Source of the DNA: Symbiodinium natans
Lineage: Eukaryota; Sar; Dinophyceae; Suessiales; Symbiodiniaceae
DNA: 64,000 bases
Assembly (NCBI GenBank): GCA_905221605.1
Contig: CAJNDS010001890.1
Location: forward strand, 188,001-252,000
Direction: 5' to 3'
Shown: piece by piece, positions 44,201 through 45,313 of the stretch
Layout: the number at the start of each line of letters is the position of its first letter
How positions within the stretch are numbered: the stretch's first letter is position 1
Program-made: the position numbers and the translations under genes
Notes under the pieces: model-generated
The model's database searches: none
What the model was told of the DNA's origin: nothing
The model's input: the letters and a program-made list of their open reading frames with translations, nothing else

Positions 44201-44262
44201 AAGCCTGAAGGGCCGGAGACTGCTTTAGTTCCAACACACGATGCCAGGTCCACGCCAGAGAA
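757..44262 (-). CDS. TRANK1-like superfamily 1 helicase gene, many small exons (whole span)
   Basis: This is a minus-strand gene of about 43 kb with roughly 40 candidate exons. Seen directly: short in-frame blocks flanked by AG acceptors and GT/GC donors carry, in this order, LLGRSGSGKTS (Walker A), VLEIIFCTSG, LIDEVQ joined in frame to DLLPVELLLLKL, GFVFAGDTAQTISK, HRSTHGILELA, LEFGAKQVVLV and LEFFDVLMLDPF. Known: these match in kind and order the UvrD-like helicase core of TRANK1 (TPR and ankyrin repeat-containing protein 1) relatives, an ATP-dependent nucleic-acid translocase fold that is expanded in dinoflagellates. Inferred: all blocks belong to one gene, and the exon at 44.2 kb lies near its N terminus. 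An 8.9-kb retroelement occupies one intron. Several joins are unresolved and micro-exons are probably missing. The substrate and biological role are unknown. Confidence 0.72.
1121..1321. repeat. hairpin element family 1, copy split by a telomere-like array
   Basis: Left half TTGGGATGTGCTTCCTTATG and right half ending GGGGAACATCCCAA are the two ends of the family seen at 28401, 33828, 43013 and 62009. About 100 bp of TTTAGGG units (1158-1257) separate them. Confidence 0.85.
1383..1512. repeat. hairpin element family 2
   Basis: Shares with 27609-27725 the strings TTTGGGYCCCCTTG, AACCYTTATAT, CGGATCCC and GGTAAGGGACCA, and an inverted GGGCCC pair. Confidence 0.75.
2148..2247 (-). CDS. exon after motif V
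   Basis: Reads SQATQLWNLVFGFMETNKME, with acceptor CCAAG|G and GC donor (GAG|GCGTTC). The W-x-x-V-x-x-x-M pattern recalls the segment following the L-E-F-D-D-V strand in TRANK1 relatives. The next intron starts at once with telomere-like units. Confidence 0.62.
2278..2500 (+). repeat. degenerate tandem repeat, three copies
   Basis: The string AGGATTCTTAAGATGTTATA (with variants) followed by AGGGTTTCATAGGGCTTTACAAGGG recurs near 2283, 2353 and 2440. It looks like a decayed telomere-like array that was re-amplified as a longer unit. Confidence 0.7.
2793..2845 (-). CDS. exon with LEFFDVLMLDPF strand (motif V region)
   Basis: A 53-bp exon reading LEFFDVLMLDPFSDMAK, with acceptor GAGCAG|G and GC donor (AAG|GCACAG). 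The family signature here is G-L-E-F-D-D-V-L-L-Y-x-F-F. It lies inside a poly-G/poly-C stretch that generates several unrelated open frames. Confidence 0.7.
3059..3245. other. coding-like DNA, strand unresolved
   Basis: On plus, AVEVIEEEGKEQETSEA lies between TGCAG and GTGAGC, and ALALEHITLAPQQW follows. On minus, LTASDVSCSFPSSSMTSTAA is also open. I cannot decide which strand is used, or whether it is coding. Confidence 0.25.
3772..3863 (-). CDS. exon, TRANK1-like gene
   Basis: Reads APDWLYKEEEVKAAVKVADA and LQITRDQS, ending at a consensus donor (GTGAGT). The acceptor is TTTAG|GG, supplied by the adjoining telomere-like array. The A-L-Q-I-T-x-x-Q-S end matches the strand before K-G-L-E-F in the family. 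Phase does not fit the next exon directly, so a tiny exon is probably missing. Confidence 0.62.
4541..4615 (-). CDS. exon with FGAKQVVLV strand
   Basis: Reads TTGAVLEFGAKQVVLVWSEA and ARLQ, with acceptor CGAAG|G and donor GTGTAG. TRANK1 relatives carry F-G-A-x-Q-V-I-L-V after the RSHGIL box. The match of type and order is a strong support for one continuous gene. Confidence 0.68.
4877..4955 (-). CDS. exon, TRANK1-like gene
   Basis: Reads ASPPTPRQEIIFASKTPQAA and PDSDATA, with acceptor TGAAG|C and a possible GC donor. Proline- and alanine-rich, a linker-like segment. Confidence 0.5.
5404..5532. repeat. short inverted-repeat element with poly-C/poly-A core
   Basis: CTACTATTTGCTCAAGAAC at the left and its complement (one mismatch) at the right enclose C- and A-homopolymers and about 50 bp of AT-rich DNA. 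Confidence 0.6.
5515..5583 (-). CDS. candidate exon inside or beside a hairpin element
   Basis: Reads KPAPKTLRTEPETWAAELRF in the minus frame. Its left end overlaps the right arm of the inverted repeat at 5404-5532, so the limit is uncertain. Confidence 0.35.
6565..6597 (-). CDS. possible micro-exon
   Basis: Reads LTGMAWERAQ after acceptor TCCGCAG|A. Too short for certainty. Confidence 0.35.
6841..6905 (+). repeat. CTG trinucleotide microsatellite
   Basis: About 16 CTG units with CCG/CTT interruptions. It creates a poly-alanine frame on plus that I do not believe is a gene. Confidence 0.85.
7180..8160. other. unique block with a diverged 89-bp tandem duplication, coding status unclear
   Basis: Frames on both strands are open (187 codons on minus at 7482-8045). 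At 7409-7585 two copies of an 89-bp unit share GACATGCACAT and CTCGGGGCCA. On minus they both encode W-P-R-x5-V-H-V-x-R-S-T. 89 is not a multiple of 3, so the frame shifts between copies. No family recognised. Confidence 0.4.
8199..8651 (+). repeat. GC-rich minisatellite, three units of 153-161 bp
   Basis: Units begin at 8199, 8360 and 8513 with TTAAGGGGCTYCAGCGCATG and end with CACTGGCTACCCTTCTTTGA. The interior is CCCCCACCG-rich and varies in length. Long proline-rich or glycine-rich frames here are composition artefacts. Confidence 0.88.
8837..8951 (-). CDS. exon with RSTHGIL box (helicase motif IV region)
   Basis: A 115-bp exon containing HLRHNHRSTHGILELASAIL. Family knowledge: TRANK1-type helicases carry N-x-R-S-H-x-G-I-L-x-L-A after motif III, and this block keeps R-S-T-H-G-I-L-x-L-A. 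Acceptor CAAAG|C, donor GTTTTC. It lies directly beside a poly-G tract and telomere-like units. Confidence 0.7.
10009..10055 (-). CDS. candidate exon
   Basis: Reads DEMNISTKDPCKGASK, with acceptor CGAAG|A and a GC donor (CAAG|GCTTGC). Confidence 0.4.
10455..10553 (-). CDS. candidate exon (frame ambiguous)
   Basis: Minus reading GFNEKLPCPKPKPNSGGSSC after acceptor GGCAG|T. A second minus frame and a plus frame are also open, so only the presence of coding-like DNA is supported. Confidence 0.35.
11878..11990 (-). repeat. telomere-like array (CCCTAAA)
   Basis: About 15 units with CCCTAGA and CCCTAA variants, next to the exon at 12012. Confidence 0.9.
12012..12089 (-). CDS. exon, TRANK1-like gene, basic
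   Basis: Reads YAKLEAMSRKLKQGCTKGLK and NKLEH, with acceptor CCAAG|G and donor GTACCT. Lysine-rich, probably helical. Confidence 0.6.
12238..12283 (-). CDS. weak candidate exon
   Basis: Reads CMKFTVAATSQLEGRM in the minus frame, next to a telomere-like array. Limits approximate. The plus frame is also open. Confidence 0.3.
12455..12515 (-). CDS. weak candidate exon
   Basis: Reads IPTEPAGKPKVGTPTAAAAG in one frame. Its limits are not supported by clear splice signals. Confidence 0.3.
12663..12705. repeat. CT and TA dinucleotide microsatellites
   Basis: CTCTCTCTCTCT followed by TATATATATA, inside an intron. Confidence 0.8.
12754..12818 (-). CDS. exon, TRANK1-like gene
   Basis: Reads PIKKGGFEFLCHGKYHIWR, with acceptor CCGAG|G and donor GTCTGT. 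It falls where the family has a G-F-x-F segment, but the match is loose. Confidence 0.55.
12830..15660. other. long intronic stretch
   Basis: Apart from the TTTTCTGAA-rich repeat at 14100-14690 and scattered telomere-like units, I see unique sequence with no convincing exon. Frames at 13.6-13.9 and 14.7-15.2 kb are open on both strands but unrecognised. At 15.36 kb a plus frame MSEACSSCGAEGPLR is open, but nothing supports it. Confidence 0.4.
14100..14690. repeat. AT-rich TTTCTGAA/TTCAGAAA repeat block
   Basis: The octamer TTTCTGAA or its complement occurs more than 20 times. An approximately 75-bp segment around CATGGTATATACAGCATATT occurs at about 14240 and 14482, with an inverted partial copy near 14381 (TGTGTATACCATGC). 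It could be a small inverted-repeat element family. Confidence 0.7.
15663..15705 (-). CDS. exon with helicase motif III (GDTAQTIS)
   Basis: A 43-bp exon reading GFVFAGDTAQTISK, acceptor GAGCAG|G, GC donor (AAAG|GCTTGC). F-x-G-D-T-A-Q-T-I is the family's motif III and normally follows DEVQD by about 20-30 residues. Here the two lie 9.3 kb apart because an LTR element fills the intron between them. A few residues seem to be missing, perhaps on an unseen micro-exon. Confidence 0.7.
15806..15885 (-). repeat. telomere-like array (CCCTAAA)
   Basis: About nine units with CCCCAAA and CCTAACCCTGAA variants, between the GDTAQ exon and the retroelement. Confidence 0.85.
16027..16305 (-). repeat. 3' LTR of the retroelement
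   Basis: 279 bp, matching the other LTR except at 16052. Its outer edge meets TAGGG at 16022-16026, the target duplication partner. Confidence 0.92.
16306..16317 (-). promoter_or_regulatory. polypurine tract
   Basis: On minus, GGACAGGGGGAG abuts the start of the 3' LTR. It is purine except for one C, as expected for the plus-strand priming site. Confidence 0.75.
16318..16675 (-). other. 3' untranslated part of the retroelement
   Basis: About 360 bp between the stop and the polypurine tract. No frame of note. The plus-strand frames across 16.5-24.5 kb are antisense shadows of the long frame. Confidence 0.6.
16676..23437 (-). CDS. retroelement reading frame, main part, S1-like and six CCCH fingers
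   Basis: A 2,253-codon frame with no pol motifs. Order: acidic repeats of the V-E-E type (about 1-290); S1-like RNA-binding segment (about 304-369, G-D-E-I-M-G-L-V ... G-A-F-L-D-H); CCCH fingers near 611, 707 and 759 (C-x7-C-x5-C-x3-H, with one C-x8-C-x6 variant); a SAM-like helical segment (about 874-935); a long disordered region; a second CCCH trio near 1841-1920; and a lysine-rich tail near 2095-2115 that could be a nuclear signal. It is best described as a giant RNA-binding gag-like protein. The ATG at 23437 lies inside a 25-bp duplication and is probably not the natural start. Confidence 0.82.
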   Translation of the reverse strand: MWRSEQIPNVEIGTVSAAEDRVVDVVPVVRECGPGDLEDGGKRSCVATEEVSSFGAKVPAIQREKEASGIAGDTEDLKNEAWSANDARVDAPDITWSAKEARVEVHMALRSTGDCNNGAQVSAAADDGGSQVDALVQPEVSSEERNDKGYTGANEAAVVNDGGNSPLEAMEPKDPAVEESMPAVDDRLNCPAVEEDLPAAEGVTKDSNDGSTPMKGEVLPSGSSPEVDTERITADEAKPLAEKKRGPEVQEHKKDELVGLVEQDEQCDSKVKTKDAPGADDTEVVSEEQAKKVPRAGALESPGTHCYQEGDEIMGLVRCINGYGAFLDHGDLNVLIPTEGNNTCHFRFGDTVNGTVKLVEDDGTIILDTFLVLEEDVEDSSSTLRKWKPSGWSTWWTNPWYVGQWYRDSNGQWDWKQEEEHSDEELVIQELSSEEREERQLYGEKIYKALLENGNEEEAYVGKITGMLLGRPMEDLQECVADQAFLNAEARRAYGILQNGGWKPDGTESTGLGELTTFSRKQYHNALFELACKKRRFSRPVVGEAVATVLNQGEDEFWNALWLDTKLFLQELDGAVQSMSKRENKPMEAYMDPDQYKKAYMTPKTVLSPGYSKLCKFFNRGRCRNGDECSYEHRRYGEGWPGGGSTDPKNSQEADDEDGNIGDPPTEEGTVDEAQQEREDLAFRAKYNFGKGASKGEPTSGEPKGRLCLYYNQGGCKYGTACRYLHNDDIALEGTWEPGKSWDNASRKSLRDAGFHNCCFDYYLRGRCRKGLNFCKYSHDEMSEERLSLLKHLVQVANQVRFEKERGWEITDRSTFQPPASGGAESSSSSAPKALQMTNVSQKDGEKGTLDEAEADEQKNSVAASTGTQLQNPEEPIENWMARNAHLWVYTPHVSEVMITLGVTNVSDLQEFIFVEDLVDKGINKVTACKILQLVGEVRYRPGGPEKAVPSDASVRVQQSSGNKGTGRAAVRTLTQVREAEDSGAKTMPRGSYRELFDKVRYRDGWTLAQRSPLCVQKLRLVGVGMPPVNPPTKKYRSRSNPVRRGRPLLDKKQVRQVPRSRSQRRVQPAEVVEKPKPLELKPRGGLSYRFSRAWADVVDDDEQAEALVSYAASSSDSSEEETNAVQRLKEIFLQERDSQRTANRGNVPQSGSSGSNDGPKKSVHLGEGRDKASRGETRQEVTSQVFSLPQPSRRAERSQKRARDGSVMVGSLAVGSTDEVLPGQGVAGQVNVSESAQVLPGQEVAGQETAPEGAVQISGEETDQKEGEGGSNDLRGDDAKMLDGGPVRSDLQQLLVKGLLTRIYWKVAVGKLPVGQRDCQKGSNKMDRNLVISMSSEGASEQDENLALEDDADQSMGDGAMVVLVYDPRTLIQSPTTDWVMRRGLTDRSVWPAMAYMAQRICAEMVQVDEMNAQLGTGALLFQRRDQGHYTDLHHSFHENPCLPAVGNYPLSVMGALLSPGLEGEFKNTDKFGTAMEAIAYDWSRSPGMEVHIELMARVAKMVHPFLNLGAQGSVMISEFLWQRGRARLMEFLQAATCADQLEALWRRMDDDADEEVDPSTAVLEVFGPEGAVLDQGNNESLIPIEDAGGEISGDTGGDGKAPEVSPEEETSSGSSRLADTRIFLWSVYSRVASNFSMQDRTTGKIFDSTKGYPGEGPNNDDNPSSKGNLPWISEDYLDEVVSKKMERSSDMDGFVPGSEGPLEKVEVENVTASKILMALWKKGHRVGYRRLCRLNASGCKVGAMKRPIKRVQKIGTRKAFMKMFNVFGSSQHGSGVGGKPIMKVVGPRPGFPAVLQAPNTDSTSGEGSSPQVHGNVHVEHNRPMDRYEAERLEKRKKGFCYWFGRGKDRCKFGDDCKFIHSEDDVVLHSYWCKYYVAGRECFAGKDCEFSHDATGVRCVQFARSGKCRFGDRCVFEHGVPLEKQRPRSPRTPPRDGPRKKSGANGGEKEISPEQFDDDEEDFMVYDEETKMTELLMEAISFLSGGKPDLARAEADPLFKLLKFTGDADQMDQVWVSWTTEMLSVLELLEVVKSYEVSLAEVEEWVNDLRIWYERANLGEEKDPKRGKKRSLERESSKDIPAETGVVETSETEVAVEEEKKKVKKKRKAAAIEDPYTLMVPKPKKMPTIIEKGGSTSNVVASAVEKSSKTRTKSNVGGKTKKREKSQSPKKEEVVMVQDPEEKDRPSDADAPGSATANEELGQSCQAIEDAKREGLVSSIQRGVQDPVLTVSDLEYILLQLHLKIANNRKKK
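23292..24569 (-). CDS. retroelement reading frame, N-terminal part, WW domain
   Basis: A 425-codon frame whose ATG lies 35 bp inside the 5' LTR edge. Residues about 229-258 form a WW domain: W-E-W-H, then D-G-R-Q-Y-Y-Y, then S-K-W-T-L-P. WW domains bind proline-rich ligands. The rest is acidic and low in complexity, with coiled-coil potential near residues 190-215. After about residue 390 the frame runs into the second copy of a 25-bp duplication and leaves the ancestral frame, ending in about 35 aberrant residues. The intact protein would continue into 23437-16676. Confidence 0.8.
   Translation of the reverse strand: MFFQGFWDQEAMPSPKRWLQLASDGGQDGGAGNGAAESLGERSVLEEVIPGAEEHLEEALVAESPNVGMNPNRDMVSNAEAEGRAVSVSPKPGEKRNWDATGGIDREMEVTVLRVLHKHGYQPSSSTLGRIVDQESQTDLIGEVLQAARRPLNKIKRGPSSSSQGGGSGHEQKGADSFEAAPAAGYAMGEEEILQMEAERLRQLSEEEDEMRQVSERDGFRKDEHLIKACDGTTWEWHLHEDGRQYYYCLDTQESKWTLPVVGEKMKSDEVVGSPSGNELEMEAALDSSSSTPKTESTRAFQGSVNSLGEKDFSSTIRDSGPRAGGDAPTSGSPDEEEIPGNRTDIAGAQHLDREGMGALSEGVAAVESVGPEEKIPNVEIGTDSQCGDRNCVGCRRSSGGCGTCRSGMWSWRFGRRREKVVRCD
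23397..23446 (-). repeat. perfect 25-bp tandem duplication that breaks the retroelement frame
   Basis: Positions 23397-23421 and 23422-23446 are identical. 25 is not a multiple of 3, so the two long frames differ by one base. With one copy the frame would be continuous over 2,622 codons. The residues I-P-N-V-E-I-G-T appear at the junction in both frames. Confidence 0.92.
24591..24603 (-). promoter_or_regulatory. primer-binding site, initiator tRNA-Met anticodon-arm type
   Basis: Directly after the 5' LTR the minus strand reads GGTTATGAGCCCA. Its complement TGGGCTCATAACC has the stem and CAU loop of an initiator tRNA-Met anticodon arm. Drosophila copia primes from the internal half of this tRNA with a nearly identical site, which places the element with Ty1/copia. 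Confidence 0.78.
24604..24882 (-). repeat. 5' LTR of the retroelement
   Basis: 279 bp, matching 16027-16305 at 278 of 279 positions. It begins TGCGGAG on minus, immediately left of the flanking TAGGG at 24883-24887. It contains a spliced-leader-like string at 24797-24819. Confidence 0.92.
24993..25028 (-). CDS. exon continuing motif II (DLLPVELLLLKL)
   Basis: A 36-bp exon, acceptor GATCAG|G, donor GCCCCT (GC type). It reads DLLPVELLLLKL and joins in phase to the preceding DEVQ, giving the D-E-V-Q-D plus E-L-L-L-L pattern of TRANK1 relatives. The plus strand is also open here, but the motif continuity favours minus. Confidence 0.68.
25665..25695 (-). CDS. exon with helicase motif II (DEVQ)
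   Basis: A 31-bp exon reading FSGVLIDEVQ, with acceptor CTGAG|G. It ends on a codon boundary, and the next bases are GACAGC, so the donor would be GA, a class reported for dinoflagellate introns. The exon at 25.0 kb starts with GAC (D) in phase and restores DEVQD, the magnesium-binding Walker B signature of UvrD/TRANK1 helicases. Confidence 0.7.
26031..26118 (-). CDS. exon upstream of helicase motif II
   Basis: Reads TDAARHILRRAEREGMKDPV and RQYWAEFRE after acceptor ACTGAG|G. A basic helical stretch of this sort lies before the DEVQD strand in the family. The left end runs into a poly-G tract and is approximate. Confidence 0.6.
27142..27240. repeat. hairpin element family 3
   Basis: Carries ACCAAAGAAAGGGTAAAGGG and TACCACTGGGC, as at 30584-30684. 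Confidence 0.72.
27609..27725. repeat. hairpin element family 2
   Basis: Second copy of the 1383-1512 element, bounded by ATGGGCCC / GGGCCCAT. Confidence 0.75.
27728..27874 (-). repeat. telomere-like array plus (CT)n
   Basis: Fifteen near-perfect CCCTAAA units that pass directly into about 19 CT dinucleotides. Confidence 0.92.
28094..28146 (-). CDS. exon, TRANK1-like gene
   Basis: Reads ATRGRIYGAFEAHCVDPA between acceptor AAGCAG|G and donor GTGAGG, so both splice signals are strong. Confidence 0.6.
28401..28501. repeat. hairpin element family 1
   Basis: A 101-bp element with inverted ends TTGGGATGTTCCCC / GGGGAACATCCCAA and inner arms CTAGCAG-CTCCTT / AAGGAG-CT. Confidence 0.85.
28669..28742 (-). 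CDS. exon, TRANK1-like gene
   Basis: Reads VSGQDASGKSVPELRESAYR and then GSEAL, with acceptor CGTCAG|G and donor GTCAGG. It borders a telomere-like array on the left. Confidence 0.6.
28754..28885 (+). repeat. telomere-like array (TTTAGGG)
   Basis: About 18 units, with GGGGTTTA variants at the right end. Confidence 0.9.
28894..28928 (-). CDS. micro-exon
   Basis: Reads GLFEAAFKSFG, with acceptor GTGCAG|G and donor GTGGCA. Confidence 0.4.
29510..29535. repeat. CA microsatellite
   Basis: About eleven CA units left of the exon at 29584. Confidence 0.8.
29584..29673 (-). CDS. exon, TRANK1-like gene
   Basis: Reads LFGAFREFLTVIAGSPRAAR and AKDGALSREE, with a good acceptor (TTCCAG|G) and donor GTATGC. 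The K-D-G-A-L-S-R-E-E ending is EF-hand-like, but the full loop is not visible here. Confidence 0.55.
29719..29821. repeat. TA/GATA microsatellite and poly-G run
   Basis: (TA)n, (GATA)n and (TA)n, followed by about 22 G. Homopolymer length is likely unreliable in assembly. Confidence 0.85.
30419..30502 (-). CDS. exon, TRANK1-like gene
   Basis: Reads GYEEFEQCMGGKLMGQYLDK and NKGDTPPC, with acceptor CCAAG|G. The D-K-N-K-G string recalls a calcium loop, but the loop is incomplete, so no EF-hand is called. Confidence 0.55.
30584..30684. repeat. hairpin element family 3 (CCCAGTGGTACCC)
   Basis: Ends GGCCCAGTAGCC and GGTACCACTGGGCTACC are inverted. The AAAGAAAGGGTAAAGGGTACC core is also present at 27142-27240, and a shorter form lies at 55541-55594. 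Confidence 0.75.
30811..30895 (+). repeat. homogenised TTTGGGG variant block followed by TTTAGGG
   Basis: Seven successive TTTGGGG units, then five TTTAGGG units. The switch is abrupt. Confidence 0.9.
30973..31080 (-). CDS. exon, TRANK1-like gene
   Basis: A 108-bp open block reading KALEDRFEQPEEGGGLFDQD and onward to YLSCLAQPLLSDF. Acceptor CTAAG|A. The right-hand intron begins inside a telomere-like array. Strongly coding in composition. Confidence 0.6.
31160..31218 (-). CDS. candidate exon (strand ambiguous)
   Basis: Minus frame reads YLGQAQDGQSAQGFEAEKP after a CGTAG acceptor. The plus frame is also open (GLFGLKALGALAVLGLAK before GTAGCT). The minus reading is preferred because the neighbours are on minus. 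Confidence 0.35.
31362..31404 (-). CDS. exon, TRANK1-like gene
   Basis: Reads AYKVVGEHAANKGV, with acceptor CTTAG|G and donor GTGTGA. Confidence 0.45.
31853..31926 (-). CDS. exon, TRANK1-like gene
   Basis: Reads VGCMTKPSKEDEMGACCSWR and then TDAP, ending at a strong donor (GTGAGG). Acceptor TGAAG|A. Confidence 0.6.
32390..32479 (-). CDS. exon, TRANK1-like gene
   Basis: Reads EPFFRPLKSKQSRTAEALNR and onward through ASGGAAIF. The acceptor is good (GCCCAG|GAG). The donor is uncertain. Confidence 0.6.
33828..33924. repeat. hairpin element family 1
   Basis: Inverted ends TTGGGATGTTCCCC / GGGGGAACATCCCC with inner arms CAGTCCT / AGGACTG. Confidence 0.85.
34500..34756 (+). repeat. (TCTCTG/TCTCTC)n microsatellite
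   Basis: About 250 bp of TCTCTCTG and TCTCTG units. All long frames here (Leu/Ser- or Arg/Glu-rich) are artefacts of the repeat. Confidence 0.95.
35683..35740 (-). CDS. exon, TRANK1-like gene
   Basis: Reads PLVLAGCAAGGESNMSDIT, with acceptor TCAAG|C and donor ACAG|GTATCT. Confidence 0.5.
36002..36051 (-). CDS. exon, TRANK1-like gene
   Basis: Reads AGSAQEHAATKRITLR, with acceptor CCTAG|C. The donor is uncertain (GTTGCA is one option). Confidence 0.4.
36232..36296 (-). CDS. exon, TRANK1-like gene
   Basis: Reads GHFGGCKDSIRKLFAQMQ, with donor GCAG|GTCCCC. The acceptor is unclear. Codon use and residue mix look coding. Confidence 0.5.
36312..36463 (+). repeat. direct tandem duplication, 76-bp period
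   Basis: GGGCTCAGAACCCTKCAGCT and GGGCTTTGAAAAAGAAGCTT occur twice, offset 76 bp. The unit includes telomere-like sequence. Confidence 0.85.
36973..37947. repeat. large foldback (inverted repeat), arms about 410 bp
   Basis: The left arm (36973-37384) and right arm (37540-37947) are imperfect reverse complements throughout, for example GTACCGAGCACAAGTGTACA at 37365 and its complement at 37540. The loop holds a direct partial copy (about 37382-37475) of the left arm around 37146-37240 and a short TTTAGGG stretch. It lies in an intron. No gene is evident. Confidence 0.9.
38659..38740 (-). CDS. exon with CxxC pair and basic run
   Basis: Reads GKQKTKTKPCSFCRFSSK and onward to QSAYLE. Acceptor GCTAG|A, GC donor (GAG|GCTCAC). 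The C-x-x-C pair could bind zinc if a partner pair lies on another exon. Confidence 0.55.
38773..38876 (+). repeat. telomere-like array ending in GAGGGTT variants
   Basis: TTTAGGG units switch to four TTGAGGG units at the right end. Confidence 0.85.
39091..39115 (-). CDS. possible micro-exon abutting a telomere-like repeat
   Basis: Reads VWPHPFL, followed by a consensus donor GTGAGT. Its acceptor would be the TTTAG|GG of the adjoining telomere-like array. The block is short, so the call is weak. Confidence 0.35.
39390..39438 (-). CDS. exon following the P-loop (IIFCTSG strand)
   Basis: Reads ADNRRPVLEIIFCTSG, with acceptor ACTCAG|G and donor GTTCTC. In the family the P-loop is followed by a strand of the type QIFVT-S-P. 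The I-I-F-C-T-S-G string fits that place. Confidence 0.6.
39928..40043. repeat. hairpin element family 4
   Basis: Ends ATAGGGGGTTTACGAA / TTCGGAAACCCCCCAT are inverted, with GTAGGATTCC inside. A copy in opposite orientation lies at 43307-43398. Confidence 0.75.
40381..40444 (-). CDS. exon with Walker A motif (helicase motif I)
   Basis: Reads VVFLLGRSGSGKTSVLVHAL, a textbook P-loop (G-x-S-G-S-G-K-T-S) behind a hydrophobic strand. TRANK1 and other UvrD-like proteins have LLGRSGTGKT at this point. Acceptor GCGGAG|G, donor GTCGGG. This is the ATP-binding element of the helicase and, with the DEVQ and GDTAQ exons, anchors the family call. Confidence 0.75.
41428..41477 (-). CDS. exon just before the helicase P-loop
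   Basis: Reads VQLPYRLDDDDLCLNSW, with acceptor CGAAG|G and a possible donor GTGGTT. In TRANK1-type proteins a short P-F/Y-x-L acidic stretch often precedes the Walker A strand. The next exon to the left carries that motif. Confidence 0.55.
41724..41776 (-). CDS. exon, TRANK1-like gene
   Basis: Reads TELDFLVKESLKSAPWP, with acceptor CCAG|G and donor CCAG|GTAGAG. A frame extending upstream to ALAR is also open. Confidence 0.55.
42262..42334 (-). CDS. exon, TRANK1-like gene, helical
   Basis: Block bounded by acceptor GAGCAG|G and donor GTAGTC, reading ETRNAVRRSVETAEVIRLRK and continuing. It is charged and probably alpha-helical. No domain is recognised. Confidence 0.5.
42871..42960 (-). CDS. 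exon, TRANK1-like gene
   Basis: Open block containing EPDTTRDSLPVALQKRY and then VPWLGLKSWQK, with acceptor CTCGAG|G and a possible donor GTGGTT. Composition is clearly coding. No domain is recognised. Confidence 0.55.
43013..43109. repeat. hairpin element family 1
   Basis: Same ends and CTAACAGTCCTTAAT core. The centre has expanded into a poly-C run. Confidence 0.82.
43307..43398. repeat. hairpin element family 4
   Basis: Carries GGGAATCCTAC, GGGGCACC and TTTTTCGTAAACCCCCCATG, the complement of the 39928 copy. Confidence 0.72.
43764..43804 (-). CDS. small exon, TRANK1-like gene
   Basis: A 41-bp block with acceptor CAG|GCC and donor GTGAGG reads AADLGGQLPAATVL. The splice signals on both sides are strong. 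Assignment to this gene rests only on strand and position. Confidence 0.5.
44092..44174 (-). repeat. telomere-like array (CCCTAAA)
   Basis: About twelve units with two CCCCAAA variants, immediately left of the exon at 44205. Confidence 0.9.
44205..44262 (-). CDS. candidate N-terminal exon of the TRANK1-like gene
   Basis: The block reads LAWTWHRVLELKQSPALQ in one frame and ends at a GC donor (CAG|GCTTGA). The W-x-x-R-V-L-x-L-K-x-S-P pattern resembles the region that often opens dinoflagellate TRANK1-like proteins. The acceptor is not clear. It may have more N-terminal partners near 44.69-44.74 kb, where DELFKASCICSNIGF can be read. Confidence 0.5.
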
Positions 44263-44682
44263 TCGTGGGGTCTAGGGGGAGAAGGGGAGGCTTAGGAGTC
44301 TAGGGCTTAGGGTTTAGGGTCGCAGAATGGTGGGGGTCCAGGGAATAGGGGGGCTTAGGAGTTTAGGGTTTGCGTACCAGGTTTTGGGGATCTAAAGGGA
44401 TCCATCTGATGCAGTCCCTTCTTTGCCAAGTGTCGGCCTGCTCTTTGCGAGTTTCGGAAGCCAGGAATATGGCAACCAAGCCTACACTACAGGAGTTTCC
44501 AAAATAAGGGACCTCCCCCCCTCTCTTGCCCCAATGTCTAGTAGAATCCCCCGCTAGGAGGGATCCCAACCGAAGATACGGTAGCCCACACGCCCTAAAC
44601 CCTAAATCCTAAACCCTAAGCCATAATTTTCGGAATCCCCCACATGATCCATCTTGGAACATCAGTGGCCGCTTCACGGCTT

Positions 44683-44744
44683 AAAAGCCGATGTTCGAAC
44701 AGATGCACGAGGCCTTAAACAATTCATCGGGCGATCTCGTGCTG
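44683..44744 (-). CDS. candidate exon
   Basis: Reads STRSPDELFKASCICSNIGF and then a stop. It could be an early exon of the TRANK1-like gene. The limits are not defined. Confidence 0.3.
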
Positions 44745-45068
44745 GCTTAGAGAAGCCTTAGGTTCAGAGGTTCAGGTTTATAGGGGTTCAAAGGTTTAAG
44801 GTTAAGGGTTTCGTGTCGTGTTCAGTAAGAAGGACCACTTGGTGACGTGCCCCCCCCCCCGAAAAAAAAAAAAAAAAAACATGTTGGACCCCAGGACGAA
44901 CACGCGACAATCAAACTGCAAGTCCCGTAGGACCACAAAAGAAAAACACCCTTCGGGTTTTACATGCACAACAAGCCCTCACTCCTCAGGATACTATTCG
45001 TCATACTTGGATTAGTCATATTTGGCTGTGGGCACCGGAACTCCATAGGGTTTAGGGTTACTGACCCT

Positions 45069-45107
45069 GTGCTTCAACCGCGAGATTTCCAGCTCCAACC
45101 TTGAAAG
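45069..45107 (-). CDS. candidate exon between the RCC1 and TRANK1-like genes
   Basis: Reads LSRLELEISRLKHR, amphipathic and coiled-coil-like, with acceptor GTGCAG|T and donor GTCAGT. Gene assignment unknown. Confidence 0.4.
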
Positions 45108-45186
45108 TACTGCACCAAGTCAAGTGGTCCTTCCGAGCAACTTTCAGGTTTCAGAGGCTGACGATCCGTACAAAAAACTCCAAGGA

Positions 45187-45283
45187 AGCTTACTTTCTCC
45201 AAAGAACCAAGGAATAGCAAAGGATAAATTTTACTATTCCTACAAAATAAGAAAAGCACAAGAGTTTAAAGTTCATCTACGTG
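45187..45283. repeat. family 5 element (CCAAGGAATA / TATTCCTA)
   Basis: One of four copies. Shares CTTACTTTCTCCAAAGAACC and CTATTCCTACAAAATAAGAA, then AAGCACAAGAG. Confidence 0.78.
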
Positions 45284-45313
45284 GCTGTAAGTAAGGAAGT
45301 AGGGTTTAGGGGT

